Below are positions 7,414 to 15,186 of a DNA stretch of 22,439 nt, piece by piece. The notes beneath the pieces are model-generated. The model was not told the origin of the DNA. It was given only the letters and a program-made list of their open reading frames with translations, and did not search any database. The DNA lies in assembly GCA_937967765.1 (NCBI GenBank), contig CALCML010000316.1:1-22439 (forward strand), in the 5' to 3' direction. The translations under genes were made by a program, and so were the position numbers. Source of the stretch: an uncultured Carnobacterium sp. Its GTDB lineage: Bacteria; Bacillota; Bacilli; Lactobacillales; Aerococcaceae. Within the stretch, counting starts at the first letter, position 1, and each line of letters begins with the position of its first letter.

Positions 7414-7859
7414 TAAATCCCATCCTCGTCATCAAATTCATCAATGTCATTATGTTGAATCGTTGGCAAGCTTACTTGTTGAATCGCTTCTTTACCAGCT
7501 AATAAGCTTTGTGTTACCACGTCTTGCGCACTTGCAGCGAATTCACGTAACATTGCAATTTCAATAAGCATTGGCAAGTTTGTTCCCACAACAACTTCCA
7601 CATTTTCAAAATCAACAGAAGCTAACATGGCAGCCTTAAATGGACTTCCTCCTAAAAGGTCCGCAAATACAACGATTCCTTCTGTTTCCTCTTGCAATTC
7701 AGCCATTGCGTTTCTTAAATTATTTTCAAGAGCATCCATTGGATCACTTTCTAAAAATGGTACTACGCGATATGCCGCTTGTTTTCCAGCGATCATCTCT
7801 AGCGCTTGTCCCACTCCAACAGCAAATTGTCCATGCCCAGTAAGAATTAACCCTATCAT
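7413..7859 (-). CDS. PTS mannose-family EIIA subunit
   Basis: Cytoplasmic EIIA takes phosphate from HPr and passes it to EIIB. The 148-aa product has the active-site His9 in ILTGHGQFAVG, the conserved DLLGGSPF (about 68-75) and a C-terminal acidic tail ending DDEDGI. AGGAGG lies 8 nt before the ATG. It is the first gene of a unit with the YajC-like and 4-TM genes, with its own promoter and cre-like box downstream of the fuc operon terminator. The only mannose-type EIIB/C/D genes nearby are those at 4204-6350, so it is their likely partner even though they are transcribed separately. Confidence 0.93.
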   Translation of the reverse strand: MIGLILTGHGQFAVGVGQALEMIAGKQAAYRVVPFLESDPMDALENNLRNAMAELQEETEGIVVFADLLGGSPFKAAMLASVDFENVEVVVGTNLPMLIEIAMLREFAASAQDVVTQSLLAGKEAIQQVSLPTIQHNDIDEFDDEDGI

Positions 7860-7889
7860 TCCATTTCCTCCTAAATACTTAATATCTTA

Positions 7890-7918
7890 ATACTAGACCA
7901 GGTTTCATTAAATAGCAA
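7890..7918 (-). promoter_or_regulatory. Promoter of the EIIA - YajC - 4-TM unit
   Basis: Minus strand: -35 TTGCTA (7913-7918), a 17-bp spacer and -10 TAGTAT (7890-7895), about 30 bp upstream of the EIIA ATG. Moderate match to the sigma-A consensus. Confidence 0.55.
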
Positions 7919-7924
7919 GCAGAA

Positions 7925-7940
7925 ATTAATGCGTTTTCAT
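7925..7940. promoter_or_regulatory. cre box (CcpA) upstream of the EIIA promoter
   Basis: The minus strand reads ATGAAAACGCATTAAT, which fits WTGNAANCGNWWNCAW with one mismatch (A for C). It is the best cre match in the window and lies 6 bp upstream of the -35 box. That position could mediate repression, or activation by upstream CcpA. Confidence 0.65.
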
Positions 7941-7957
7941 AAATTTCCGTGAAAATA

Positions 7958-8006
7958 AAACGTGGAGCATTGACGTTTCACTGGGGGGTGACAATACTCC
8001 ACGTTT
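7958..8006 (-). terminator. Long structured terminator at the end of the fuc operon
   Basis: A 10-bp outer stem (7958-7967 with 7997-8006, core CGTGGAG/CTCCACG), a single mismatch, a 4-bp stem (ATTG/CAAT), a 5-nt bulge on one side, and a 4-bp inner stem (TCAC/GTGA) closed by TGGGGG on the plus strand. On the minus strand it is followed by TTTTATTTTC. It lies about 30 bp after the fucO stop and separates the fuc operon from the EIIA unit. Confidence 0.8.
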
Positions 8007-8037
8007 AAAAGCTATACGAATATTTTTGTTTTACCGA

Positions 8038-9189
8038 TTAGAACAATTCTTTGTAGAAAGCAATTGTTTCTTCTAATGTTGGCATGAATGGGTTACCTGG
8101 TGCACAAGCATCGATTAACGCATTCTTAGATAGATATTCGAAGTCGAAGTCTTTTTCTTCAATTCCTAATTCAGTTAATTTCTTAGGAATACCTACTGTT
8201 TCAGAAAGAGTTTCGATTTCTTTGATTGCGTATGCTGCACATTCTTCATCAGATTTACCTTCAGTTTGTAAACCTAAAGCTTTTGCAACATCACGGAATG
8301 CAGCTGGAACACGTTTTGCATTTTCGCGTTCGATTACTGGTAATAACATAGCACAGCATACACCGTGTGGAAGTTTGTAAACAGCACCTAATTGGTGAGC
8401 CATTGAGTGAACATATCCTAGTCCAGCGTTGTTGAATGACATACCGCCTAAGAAGATTGCGTTCACCATACCTTCACGAGCTTCGATGTCATGGCCATCT
8501 TTAACCGCACGTGGTAAGTATTCTTTAATTAATTCAATTGCACCAATTGATAATTTCTTAGTAACGCCGTAAGCACCTGGAGTTACTAAAGCTTCAACCG
8601 CGTGAGTTAAAGCATCCATACCTGTTGCTGCAGTTAATGCTGCTGGTTTAGACACCATTAATTCAGGGTCATTTACTGAGATTAAAGCGAGGCTGTTTTT
8701 ATCAACCATTACCATTTTAACTTTTCTTTCTTCGTCTGTAATTACGTAGTTGATTGTAATTTCAGCTGAAGTACCTGCAGTTGTGTTGATAGCAACTACT
8801 GGTAAACCTTTTTTAGCAGATTTGTGTAATCCTTCGTAGTCTTGTGGTTTGCCACCGTTTGTTGCAATAATTGAAATACAGCTTGCACAGTCTTGAGGTG
8901 ATCCACCACCTAAGCTGATGATGAAGTCGCAGTTGTTTTCTTTTAATGCAGCAACCCCGTCATTAACGTTTTTACAAGTAGGGTTTGGTTCTACATCAGA
9001 GTAAACAACAAAGTCTACACCTGCTTCTTTTAAAGGTTCTGTGACTTTAGGAAGAATATCACTTGATTCGATAAATTTATCCGTTACTAAAAGAGCTTTA
9101 TGATATCCTAGTTCTTTTACGTAAGGTCCAATTTCTTTAACGACTCCTCTTCCGATTAAGTTAATAGCTGGTACATAAAATGTTGACAT
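8038..9189 (-). CDS. fucO: Lactaldehyde reductase (iron-dependent alcohol dehydrogenase family)
   Basis: FucO reduces L-lactaldehyde, made by FucA, to L-1,2-propanediol with NADH and so restores NAD+ in anaerobic fucose use. The 383-aa product is a group III Fe-type alcohol dehydrogenase: GGGSPQD (94-100) in the nucleotide-binding domain, TTAGTSAEITINYVITDEE (about 136-154) very like E. coli FucO, and predicted metal ligands Asp192, His196 (GMDALTHAVE), His261 (GYVHSMAHQLGA) and His275 (LPHG). It is the last gene of the fuc operon, 29 bp after fucU, with TAGGAG before the ATG. By sequence alone it could be a broader alcohol or 1,3-propanediol-type dehydrogenase; the fucO role rests on its place beside fucU, fucI and fucA. 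Confidence 0.88.
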   Translation of the reverse strand: MSTFYVPAINLIGRGVVKEIGPYVKELGYHKALLVTDKFIESSDILPKVTEPLKEAGVDFVVYSDVEPNPTCKNVNDGVAALKENNCDFIISLGGGSPQDCASCISIIATNGGKPQDYEGLHKSAKKGLPVVAINTTAGTSAEITINYVITDEERKVKMVMVDKNSLALISVNDPELMVSKPAALTAATGMDALTHAVEALVTPGAYGVTKKLSIGAIELIKEYLPRAVKDGHDIEAREGMVNAIFLGGMSFNNAGLGYVHSMAHQLGAVYKLPHGVCCAMLLPVIERENAKRVPAAFRDVAKALGLQTEGKSDEECAAYAIKEIETLSETVGIPKKLTELGIEEKDFDFEYLSKNALIDACAPGNPFMPTLEETIAFYKELF

Positions 9190-9218
9190 AATTTTTCTCT
9201 CCTAACTAGTAAGTAAGT

Positions 9219-9641
9219 TTATAAAACACCTTTTTTCAAGATGATGTTTCCATACAAGGCACTTTCTCCTGTTTGAATCACTAGATAAGCGTCTTTAGCT
9301 TGTTCGTAAAACTCAAATCGTTCGAACTCTTTAATCGCTGCTCCTGGGTGACTTTCTTCTAAGAGACGTTTATATTCGTCCCAAATCACCGGAACAGTTG
9401 GATCTCCCGGAACGACTTGCATTAATCCTGCTTGATATGAACTGTAAGTATCTAATGGCAATACTTGTAGAATTGCTTCTAAAGCTACTGGAACACCATG
9501 TCCGTCCATACGAATCACTCGTTGGCCGATACGATGAGCTGGGAAGTTTGCATCCGCAAGTACCAATTCATCTCCATGTCCCATCTCCATTAAATATTTC
9601 ACAAGTTCTGGGCTTAAAATTTTAGGAATTTGTTTTAACAT
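9219..9641 (-). CDS. fucU: L-fucose mutarotase
   Basis: FucU interconverts the alpha and beta anomers of L-fucose so that the isomerase and transporter receive the form they use. The product is 140 aa, the same length as E. coli FucU. It has the RbsD/FucU family pattern: PELVKYLMEMGHGDELVLADANFPAH (residues about 11-36) with His22 and Asp30, and a conserved C-terminal YGNIILKKGVL with the tyrosine typical of FucU. Its ATG overlaps the kinase stop by one base (TAATG), which means coupled translation. Beside a ribose-type ABC transporter an RbsD would also be possible, but the sequence matches the FucU branch and RbsK is absent. Confidence 0.93.
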   Translation of the reverse strand: MLKQIPKILSPELVKYLMEMGHGDELVLADANFPAHRIGQRVIRMDGHGVPVALEAILQVLPLDTYSSYQAGLMQVVPGDPTVPVIWDEYKRLLEESHPGAAIKEFERFEFYEQAKDAYLVIQTGESALYGNIILKKGVL

Positions 9642-11125
9642 TACTGAATTCCTCTCTTCACTTTATTGAATTTCAAGCGAATTTCTTCTAAATTCTCAAT
9701 CGCACGACTTTCATAACGCGTTACAGGTTCTGAAGCCTTGATAATGTCTTGTGCTTCTTTGCGACTTGAAATCACTCCAAGAGTTAGCATTTGTGACAAG
9801 ATATTTCCAAGTGCACTCGCTTCTACCGGTCCTGTAATAACTGTACGTCCTGTAAAGTCTGCTGTTAACTGGCAAAGCAATTTGTTTTGAATGCCTCCGC
9901 CGACCATTTGAACAGTTGTCATTTCGTGTTTTGTCAATTGTTCTAATTGAGTAATTGTTTCTAGATAAGTTAAAGCTAAACTTTCCAGAACGACACGAAC
10001 GATTTGACCTTTCGTTTGCGGAACTTTTTGTCCACTCACTTTACACCATTCTTTAATTTTTGTTTCCATTTCTCCAGGAGAAGCGAAAACTGGGTCATTT
10101 GGATGAATCCAAGTTCGGTTGTCTGTTACTGCTTCGGCTAATGTGACCATTTCACCAAAGCCAACTTCTTCCCCTTGCAAGCGCCAGTCGCGTTGTAATT
10201 CTTGAATAATCCACATTCCTGTTGTGTTTTGTAAGAGACGATATTTACCATCAAAACATCCTTCATTTGTAAGTCCTGAGGCAAATGCTTCATCCGTTAC
10301 AACAGGTTCGTCAGATTCTGTTCCGACAAGCGACCATGTACCACATGAGATAAAGACAGTGCCTTTTTCATGTTCATATGGAATCGCAAGTACTGCAGCA
10401 GCTGTATCATGTCCAGCCCCTGCAATCACGTCAAATGGATCCACTTTCAACTGTTGAGTGATGCGTGGTGATAATTGTCTTAAAACTGCACCATTCTTCG
10501 TTGGCGTTGTGAACCATTTACGCGGAATGTCTAAGCGTTCAAATACTTCTTCTGAGAAGTCTTGTGTGAAGATATCCAATAATCCACTTGTACTTGCAAT
10601 CGTGTATTCATTTGAGAGTACACCTGAAAGTAAGTAGTTGATTAAATCTGGAATAAACAACACGCGTTGAACGATATTTCTTAATTGTGGTTTTTCTTGC
10701 AAATCTGAATAGATTTGTAAGACCGTATTAATGGTTGCAGGCTGCACACCTGTTTTTTGGAATAATTCTTTCTTCGAGATAGCGTTATAAAATGACTCCT
10801 CGTATCGACCCATTCGATTATCTCTGTAACAATGTGGTTGATAGAGCAAATCTCCATTTTGATCTAGATAGGCATAGTCTACTCCCCATGTATCAACAGA
10901 GATGGAACGAATCGGAATCGAATCTTTGGAAGCCTTCTTGATTCCTTGCTTAATTTCTCCAAACAAGTGCAACAAATTCCAATACAAACCATCATTAAGA
11001 TTCACCGGTTCGTTTTTGAACCGATGAACCTCTGATAATTGGAGGGAGTGCCCGTCATAAATCGCCTGCATAACACGTCCTGAACTTGCGCCTAAATCAA
11101 TGGCTAATAATTTAATCAAGCTCAT
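9641..11125 (-). CDS. fucK: FGGY sugar kinase, RhaB-like, probable L-fuculokinase
   Basis: In this operon the kinase is expected to make L-fuculose-1-phosphate from L-fuculose and ATP. The 494-aa product is an FGGY-family kinase: LAIDLGASSGRV at residues 7-18 (phosphate 1 loop), SVDTWGVDYAYLD (about 76-88), GHDTAAAV, ISCGTWSLVG, and MVGGGIQNKLLCQLTAD (adenosine region). Its motif wording (VDTWGVD, GTWSLVG, VGGGxQN, GPVEASALGNI) and length resemble E. coli rhamnulokinase RhaB more than E. coli fuculokinase. Since FucI, FucA and FucU are present and no rhamnose isomerase is, a fuculokinase role is the better reading, but rhamnulose or dual use is possible. AATGGAGGAG lies before the ATG. It follows the binding-protein gene by 30 bp. 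Confidence 0.88.
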   Translation of the reverse strand: MSLIKLLAIDLGASSGRVMQAIYDGHSLQLSEVHRFKNEPVNLNDGLYWNLLHLFGEIKQGIKKASKDSIPIRSISVDTWGVDYAYLDQNGDLLYQPHCYRDNRMGRYEESFYNAISKKELFQKTGVQPATINTVLQIYSDLQEKPQLRNIVQRVLFIPDLINYLLSGVLSNEYTIASTSGLLDIFTQDFSEEVFERLDIPRKWFTTPTKNGAVLRQLSPRITQQLKVDPFDVIAGAGHDTAAAVLAIPYEHEKGTVFISCGTWSLVGTESDEPVVTDEAFASGLTNEGCFDGKYRLLQNTTGMWIIQELQRDWRLQGEEVGFGEMVTLAEAVTDNRTWIHPNDPVFASPGEMETKIKEWCKVSGQKVPQTKGQIVRVVLESLALTYLETITQLEQLTKHEMTTVQMVGGGIQNKLLCQLTADFTGRTVITGPVEASALGNILSQMLTLGVISSRKEAQDIIKASEPVTRYESRAIENLEEIRLKFNKVKRGIQ

Positions 11126-11155
11126 GTTTTCTCCTCCATTACTAATCCCTATTTT

Positions 11156-12244
11156 TTATTCGTATAGTAAAGCTTTGATTTCTTCGCTATCGATGTTCTT
11201 AGCGTCATACCATTTAGAACCAGTATCCACGTCTTTAACTGTTTCACCTTTAGCTGCAGCGATTGCTAATTTAACAGCTTGGTAACCAATTTGAACTGGG
11301 TCTTGAGTTACAGAACCAACGAAGATTCCTTTACGGATAGCATCTTGTTGTAATGCACCTGAGTCGAAACCAACAGCTAAGATTTTGTCTGCGCCAAGTT
11401 TAGATTCTTTGAAACCGCCGTTAGCGTTGATGATTGCTTTTGCAGCGAATTCGTTAGAACCATAGATTGCGATAGTGTCTTCTTTTTCAAGAACTGTAGA
11501 AGCTTCAGTTTTACCTGCAGCATCGTCTACTTGAGCTGGAACACGAACTTCAATAACAACTTTAGCATCAGCTTCAGCTACATCGTTTTTGAATTTGTCA
11601 TGTCCAGTTACAGCAGTTTTAATGCCTTTTTTGTTTAACAATTCAACCATTTTATCAATGAAACCTTTTGTTCTTTGAGTGATTGAAAGTGAGTTAACTT
11701 CTTGAGAAACAACCCCGATACGAACTTTCTTGTCGCCGACTTTGCTTTCAAGTAATTTGAATAAGTGTTCAGCAGCGTTACCACCAGCAGCATGGTTGTC
11801 TGTTGATGCAGTAGCTTTGATAGCTCCTTCTGGTGCTCCTGGAACCCCTGAGTCAAATCCGATAATAGGAATGTTTTTAGATTGTGCTTGTTTAATCGCA
11901 TCTAATTCTGCTTCAGTATCTAATGCAGCTAAAGCGATTGCTTTTGGATTTTTGTTGATCGCATTGTTTAATTGTTCCAATTGTTCTGCGATTGCTGTTT
12001 CATTTTGAGGTCCTACGAAAGTAATTTTAGCCCCAAATTCTTGAGCTGCTTTTTCAGCCCCTTTGTTTACAGCTTTCCAGAAGTCATGTTGGAACCCTTT
12101 AGCGATTACTTCTACTTTGAAGTCTCCGCTTGCTTGAGCTTTATTATTTCCACCGTCAGCATTTGATTTATTTGAAGTACATCCTGCTAATAAAGCAGAA
12201 GCACAAGCTAGAGTTGCAATAGCATATTTGAACGATTTTTTCAT
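11156..12244 (-). CDS. Sugar ABC transporter substrate-binding lipoprotein (ribose/fucose type)
   Basis: This lipoprotein captures a sugar outside the cell and presents it to the permease. The 362-aa product has a signal peptide with lipobox LLAGC, lipidated Cys22, then a Ser/Asn/Gly-rich linker and a periplasmic-binding-protein type I fold (Peripla_BP_4/RbsB class). Seen: VIAKGFQHDFWKAVNKGAEKAAQEFGA, NPKAIALAAL and IPIIGFDSG in the N-lobe; IYGSNEFAAKAI and ILAVGFDSG in the C-lobe; and a late GSVTQDPVQIGYQAVKLA. AAAGGAG precedes the ATG. The fuc operon context makes L-fucose the likely ligand; the fold also binds ribose, xylose, galactose or autoinducer-2. It lies 75 bp downstream of the permease gene, a larger gap than elsewhere in the operon, with a small hairpin. 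Confidence 0.92.
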   Translation of the reverse strand: MKKSFKYAIATLACASALLAGCTSNKSNADGGNNKAQASGDFKVEVIAKGFQHDFWKAVNKGAEKAAQEFGAKITFVGPQNETAIAEQLEQLNNAINKNPKAIALAALDTEAELDAIKQAQSKNIPIIGFDSGVPGAPEGAIKATASTDNHAAGGNAAEHLFKLLESKVGDKKVRIGVVSQEVNSLSITQRTKGFIDKMVELLNKKGIKTAVTGHDKFKNDVAEADAKVVIEVRVPAQVDDAAGKTEASTVLEKEDTIAIYGSNEFAAKAIINANGGFKESKLGADKILAVGFDSGALQQDAIRKGIFVGSVTQDPVQIGYQAVKLAIAAAKGETVKDVDTGSKWYDAKNIDSEEIKALLYE

Positions 12245-12272
12245 GATTTATTCTCCTTTATATGTCCTTTTT

Positions 12273-12292
12273 GACCCTTCTTTGAAGGTGTC
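12273..12292. other. Small hairpin between permease and binding-protein genes
   Basis: A 5-bp stem CCTTC/GAAGG with a 3-nt loop, extended by GAC/GTC across one bulged base. On the coding (minus) strand it is not followed by a T run, so it is not a terminator. It could protect the downstream binding-protein mRNA after cleavage; that is inference. Confidence 0.3.
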
Positions 12293-12319
12293 TTCCCAAC
12301 TCATTGTGTCAATATCAAA

Positions 12320-13303
12320 CTATTTTTTCTTATTCATGCGGATTAAGATATCAGAGTAAACGGCAACGATTACAACGAAACCTGTGATGAATAATTGATA
12401 GTGTGGTTGTAAGTCGATGTATGGTAAACCAATCTTCAAGACAGACATGATGAATACCCCGATGATTGTACCAACAACTGAACCAACCCCACCGGCAAGT
12501 GAAGTACCACCGACAACTACTCCGGCGATGGCATCAAGTTCCATACCGTTCCCTGTACCAGGAAGGATTGTTGAATACGTTGCAGCATATGCGATACCAG
12601 CTAAACCTGCTAGAAGTCCACTGATGACATAAGCCATACCTTCCCATTTGATAACGTTTACACCTGAAAGTCTAGTAGCTTCTTTATTTGAACCGATGGC
12701 AAAGATGTAACGACCAATTTTTGTTTTATTTAAAACAATGGCTGCAATAATCGCTACGACAATCAAGACGATCAACCCGGTTGGAAAATTATCTTGCGTT
12801 CTGAATAAGTCTTTGTACCAGCCTTCACCAGTTCCACGTAATGGGAACGTTACACTTTGTACGTTTGATACGATTGAGCTTAAACCACGTGAAATCATCA
12901 TTGTACCAAGTGTTGCGATGAATGGTGGTAATCCAAATTTCGCAATTAAAATTCCGTTGAATAATCCAAATACACCCCCAATCACTAATATTGCCAACAA
13001 TGCTAGCCATAATGGCCAACCCATTTTTGTATGGAGCACTCCACCAACGATGGCAGAACACATCATTACTGTACCGATTGATAAGTCAATACCGCCGGTG
13101 ATAATAACGAATGTTACCCCAATTGCTAAGAAACCAATGTAATAAGATGCGTCTAAAATGCTGACCGCTGTATCAAACGAACGGAACGATTCACTTGAGA
13201 CTGCAAAGAATGTGAAAATCACGATCAACGCGATTAATGCAATTAATTTTTGTAATCCAACTGATTGTACCAGTTTCGTCCATAGGGACTTTTTCTCTTC
13301 CAT
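12320..13303 (-). CDS. Sugar ABC transporter permease (RbsC family)
   Basis: The 327-aa polytopic membrane protein (about 8-10 helices) forms the transport channel of a carbohydrate-uptake (CUT2) importer. Family signatures: GGIDLSIGTVM (70-80), GSNKEATRLSGVNV in the cytoplasmic coupling region, and ELDAIAGVVVGGTSLAGG followed by a Gly/Val-rich helix near the C-terminus. CUT2 importers use a homodimer of one permease gene, matching the single permease here. GAGAGG lies about 8 nt before the ATG. The gap to the ATPase gene is 18 bp. The substrate is inferred from the operon to be L-fucose. Confidence 0.93.
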   Translation of the reverse strand: MEEKKSLWTKLVQSVGLQKLIALIALIVIFTFFAVSSESFRSFDTAVSILDASYYIGFLAIGVTFVIITGGIDLSIGTVMMCSAIVGGVLHTKMGWPLWLALLAILVIGGVFGLFNGILIAKFGLPPFIATLGTMMISRGLSSIVSNVQSVTFPLRGTGEGWYKDLFRTQDNFPTGLIVLIVVAIIAAIVLNKTKIGRYIFAIGSNKEATRLSGVNVIKWEGMAYVISGLLAGLAGIAYAATYSTILPGTGNGMELDAIAGVVVGGTSLAGGVGSVVGTIIGVFIMSVLKIGLPYIDLQPHYQLFITGFVVIVAVYSDILIRMNKKK

Positions 13304-13321
13304 ATCAATACCTCTCTTCGA

Positions 13322-14818
13322 TTATCGATCCGTTGCTAAAGCGAGGATACGTTCTTGAGTTGCTTGACTGATATCAAGTTCCCCTGTTTTACGTCCTTCA
13401 CACATGACAACAATACGATCGCTCATACGTAAAATTTCTGTAAGCTCTGAAGAAATCATAATGATTGATTTTCCTTGAGCTACTAGTTCATTCATTAATG
13501 AGTAGATTTCACTTTTCGCACCAACGTCAATTCCTCGAGTTGGTTCGTCAAAAATTAGAATATCGCTATTTTGTTCTAGCCATTTCGCAATAACAACTTT
13601 TTGTTGGTTACCACCTGATAAGTTCCGAACTAGTTGTTTCGATGATGGTGTTTTCGTTCTTAATTGTTTAACGAATTCATCGCTGACTTTCACAATTTCA
13701 CCGTCATCGATTAAACCACCCTTAATGTACTTATCAAGGTTTGTCATTACTGTGTTATTGGCAATGGTCATATCAACGATACATCCATAACGTTTACGGT
13801 CTTCTGAAAGATAACCAATACCTTCTCTAATAGCATCTTGAGGATTTTTAATATCAACCTCTTTACCATTAATTTTAATTGTTCCGCTATCTTTCTTATC
13901 CGCTCCGAATAGTAAACGAGCTACTTCTGTTCGGCCCGCTCCCATTAATCCAGAGAAACCTAAGATTTCACCTTTATGAAGCACAAAGCTAACATCTTTT
14001 ACGTGGCTTCCTGAGTTTAAGTGTTCCACTTCTAATACAACAGGTGCTCCTTCTGGTACTGCAGAAACCGCTTTCGGATCTTCGTAAATAGTACGACCAA
14101 CCATCATTGCGATGATCTCGTCCTTTGTAGTTTCTTTTGTATTTACAGTTCCAACATATTCCCCGTCCCTCATAACCGTTACACGGTCCGTAATACGGGC
14201 AATTTCGTCCATACGGTGAGAAATATAGATAATTCCTACACCTTTAGCACGTAAGTCATCAATAATTGCGAATAATTCATTAATTTCTGATTCTGTTAAC
14301 GCTGCTGTTGGTTCGTCGAAAACAATAATCTTAGCATCCATTGACAATGCTTTGGCAATTTCAACCATTTGTTGTTTACCAACTGTTAAGTTTCCCACTT
14401 TTTCTTGTGGATTAATATCCAGTTTCAACAATTTGAATAATTCTTTTGCCTTTTTATTTCCGGCATTATCGTTGATGAAGAGACCTTGATTAATTTCTTC
14501 ACGACCGATGAAGATGTTTTGAGCCACTGTTAAGTGGTTCATCATATTCAACTCTTGGTGCACGATTACAATCCCATCGTCCATAGCCTCTTTTGGCTTA
14601 GAATATTCTACTTGTTTTCCGTTATAGTGAATGGTTCCTTCGTTCGCGCCGTAAATACCTGTCAATACTTTCATCAAAGTGGATTTACCAGCCCCGTTTT
14701 CACCCATTAGCGCGTGTACTTCACCTGTTCTTAGGTCAAAGTCTACACCTTTTAAGGCTTTTACAGGTCCAAACGATTTCACAATTCCCTTCATTTCAAG
14801 AATAACTGGATTACTCAT
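13322..14818 (-). CDS. Sugar ABC transporter ATPase, tandem nucleotide-binding domains (RbsA/MglA family)
   Basis: This 498-aa cytoplasmic ATPase drives the CUT2 importer. Domain 1: Walker A GENGAGKST (39-47), signature NLTVGKQQ (143-150), Walker B IIVFDEP (164-170). Domain 2: a degenerate Walker A GLMGAGRTE (290-298), signature NLSGGNQQ (399-406) and Walker B ILIFDEP (420-426). One intact and one degenerate Walker A is normal for RbsA/MglA. The ATG at 14818 (MSNPVILEMKG) is chosen; a GTG at 14827 is possible but the ribosome binding site (AGGTAGGTG) suits the ATG better. The start overlaps the end of the upstream EIIA gene by 8 bases (ATGAGTAA), so EIIA and the ATPase are translationally coupled. 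Confidence 0.93.
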   Translation of the reverse strand: MSNPVILEMKGIVKSFGPVKALKGVDFDLRTGEVHALMGENGAGKSTLMKVLTGIYGANEGTIHYNGKQVEYSKPKEAMDDGIVIVHQELNMMNHLTVAQNIFIGREEINQGLFINDNAGNKKAKELFKLLKLDINPQEKVGNLTVGKQQMVEIAKALSMDAKIIVFDEPTAALTESEINELFAIIDDLRAKGVGIIYISHRMDEIARITDRVTVMRDGEYVGTVNTKETTKDEIIAMMVGRTIYEDPKAVSAVPEGAPVVLEVEHLNSGSHVKDVSFVLHKGEILGFSGLMGAGRTEVARLLFGADKKDSGTIKINGKEVDIKNPQDAIREGIGYLSEDRKRYGCIVDMTIANNTVMTNLDKYIKGGLIDDGEIVKVSDEFVKQLRTKTPSSKQLVRNLSGGNQQKVVIAKWLEQNSDILIFDEPTRGIDVGAKSEIYSLMNELVAQGKSIIMISSELTEILRMSDRIVVMCEGRKTGELDISQATQERILALATDR

Positions 14819-15182
14819 GCATTTCACCTACCTGTTCCAGTTTTGTAATACGCTCTTTTAGCGTTTCTATTTGTTCTTGTTGATTTACAATGATGTTTAC
14901 AACTTCTAGCAGCAAGTGGCTGTTCATAAAATGATCTTGCGCATGAACGGAAAGAAGTGTTGGACTAGCACCCTCTCCTCTAATTTCTTGCTGAATCATT
15001 TCTGTTTGAACATTATGCGCTTCAACTCCTTTAACTCTCGCTTCATCAAGGAGGCCTCTTGCAGATGAAATATCACCTGCAAGAGCACTCTTAACGGATT
15101 GCATTGCTAAAGTTGTTACTTTGCTGCTTTTGACAATGAGTTGCATCAATCGTTGCGTATCTGCTTTTTTTGTTTCGCTCAT
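14811..15182 (-). CDS. Orphan PTS lactose/cellobiose-family EIIA
   Basis: Lactose-family EIIA proteins are small helical trimers that carry phosphate from HPr to EIIB. The 123-aa product has the family core: EAHNVQTEMIQQEIRGEG (54-71) and the active site SVHAQDHFMNS with His80 (phosphorylated) and Asp83 (metal ligand). Compared with the usual ~100-105 aa it has a short N-terminal addition and a C-terminal charged helix (about 95-118) that looks like a coiled coil. No lactose-type EIIC gene exists in the window; its neighbours are an EIIB of the same family (4 bp upstream) and the ABC ATPase, whose start it overlaps. It may act with a distant EIIC, but its placement suggests a regulatory or phosphate-transfer role linked to the ABC importer or fucose enzymes. 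Family assignment is firm, function unknown. Confidence 0.88.
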   Translation of the reverse strand: MSETKKADTQRLMQLIVKSSKVTTLAMQSVKSALAGDISSARGLLDEARVKGVEAHNVQTEMIQQEIRGEGASPTLLSVHAQDHFMNSHLLLEVVNIIVNQQEQIETLKERITKLEQVGEMHE

Positions 15183-15186
15183 TGGC

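Noticed and set aside
9219..9641. FucU as ribose pyranase RbsD, given the ribose-type ABC genes
   Set aside because: Length and the C-terminal tyrosine-glycine-asparagine motif match FucU, and no RbsK is present.
12273..12292. Hairpin between permease and binding-protein genes as an internal terminator
   Set aside because: On the coding strand it is followed by A residues, not a T run, and the stem is only 5 bp.
12738..13142. A 134-aa plus-strand frame opposite the ABC permease gene
   Set aside because: It is the mirror of hydrophobic permease codons (many Pro/Ile/Asn/Thr), with no start signals; the permease on the other strand is clear.
11156..14818. ABC genes as a true ribose transporter rbsACB
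   Set aside because: The family matches but the operon is entirely fucose catabolic, so rbs names would mislead; ligand left open.
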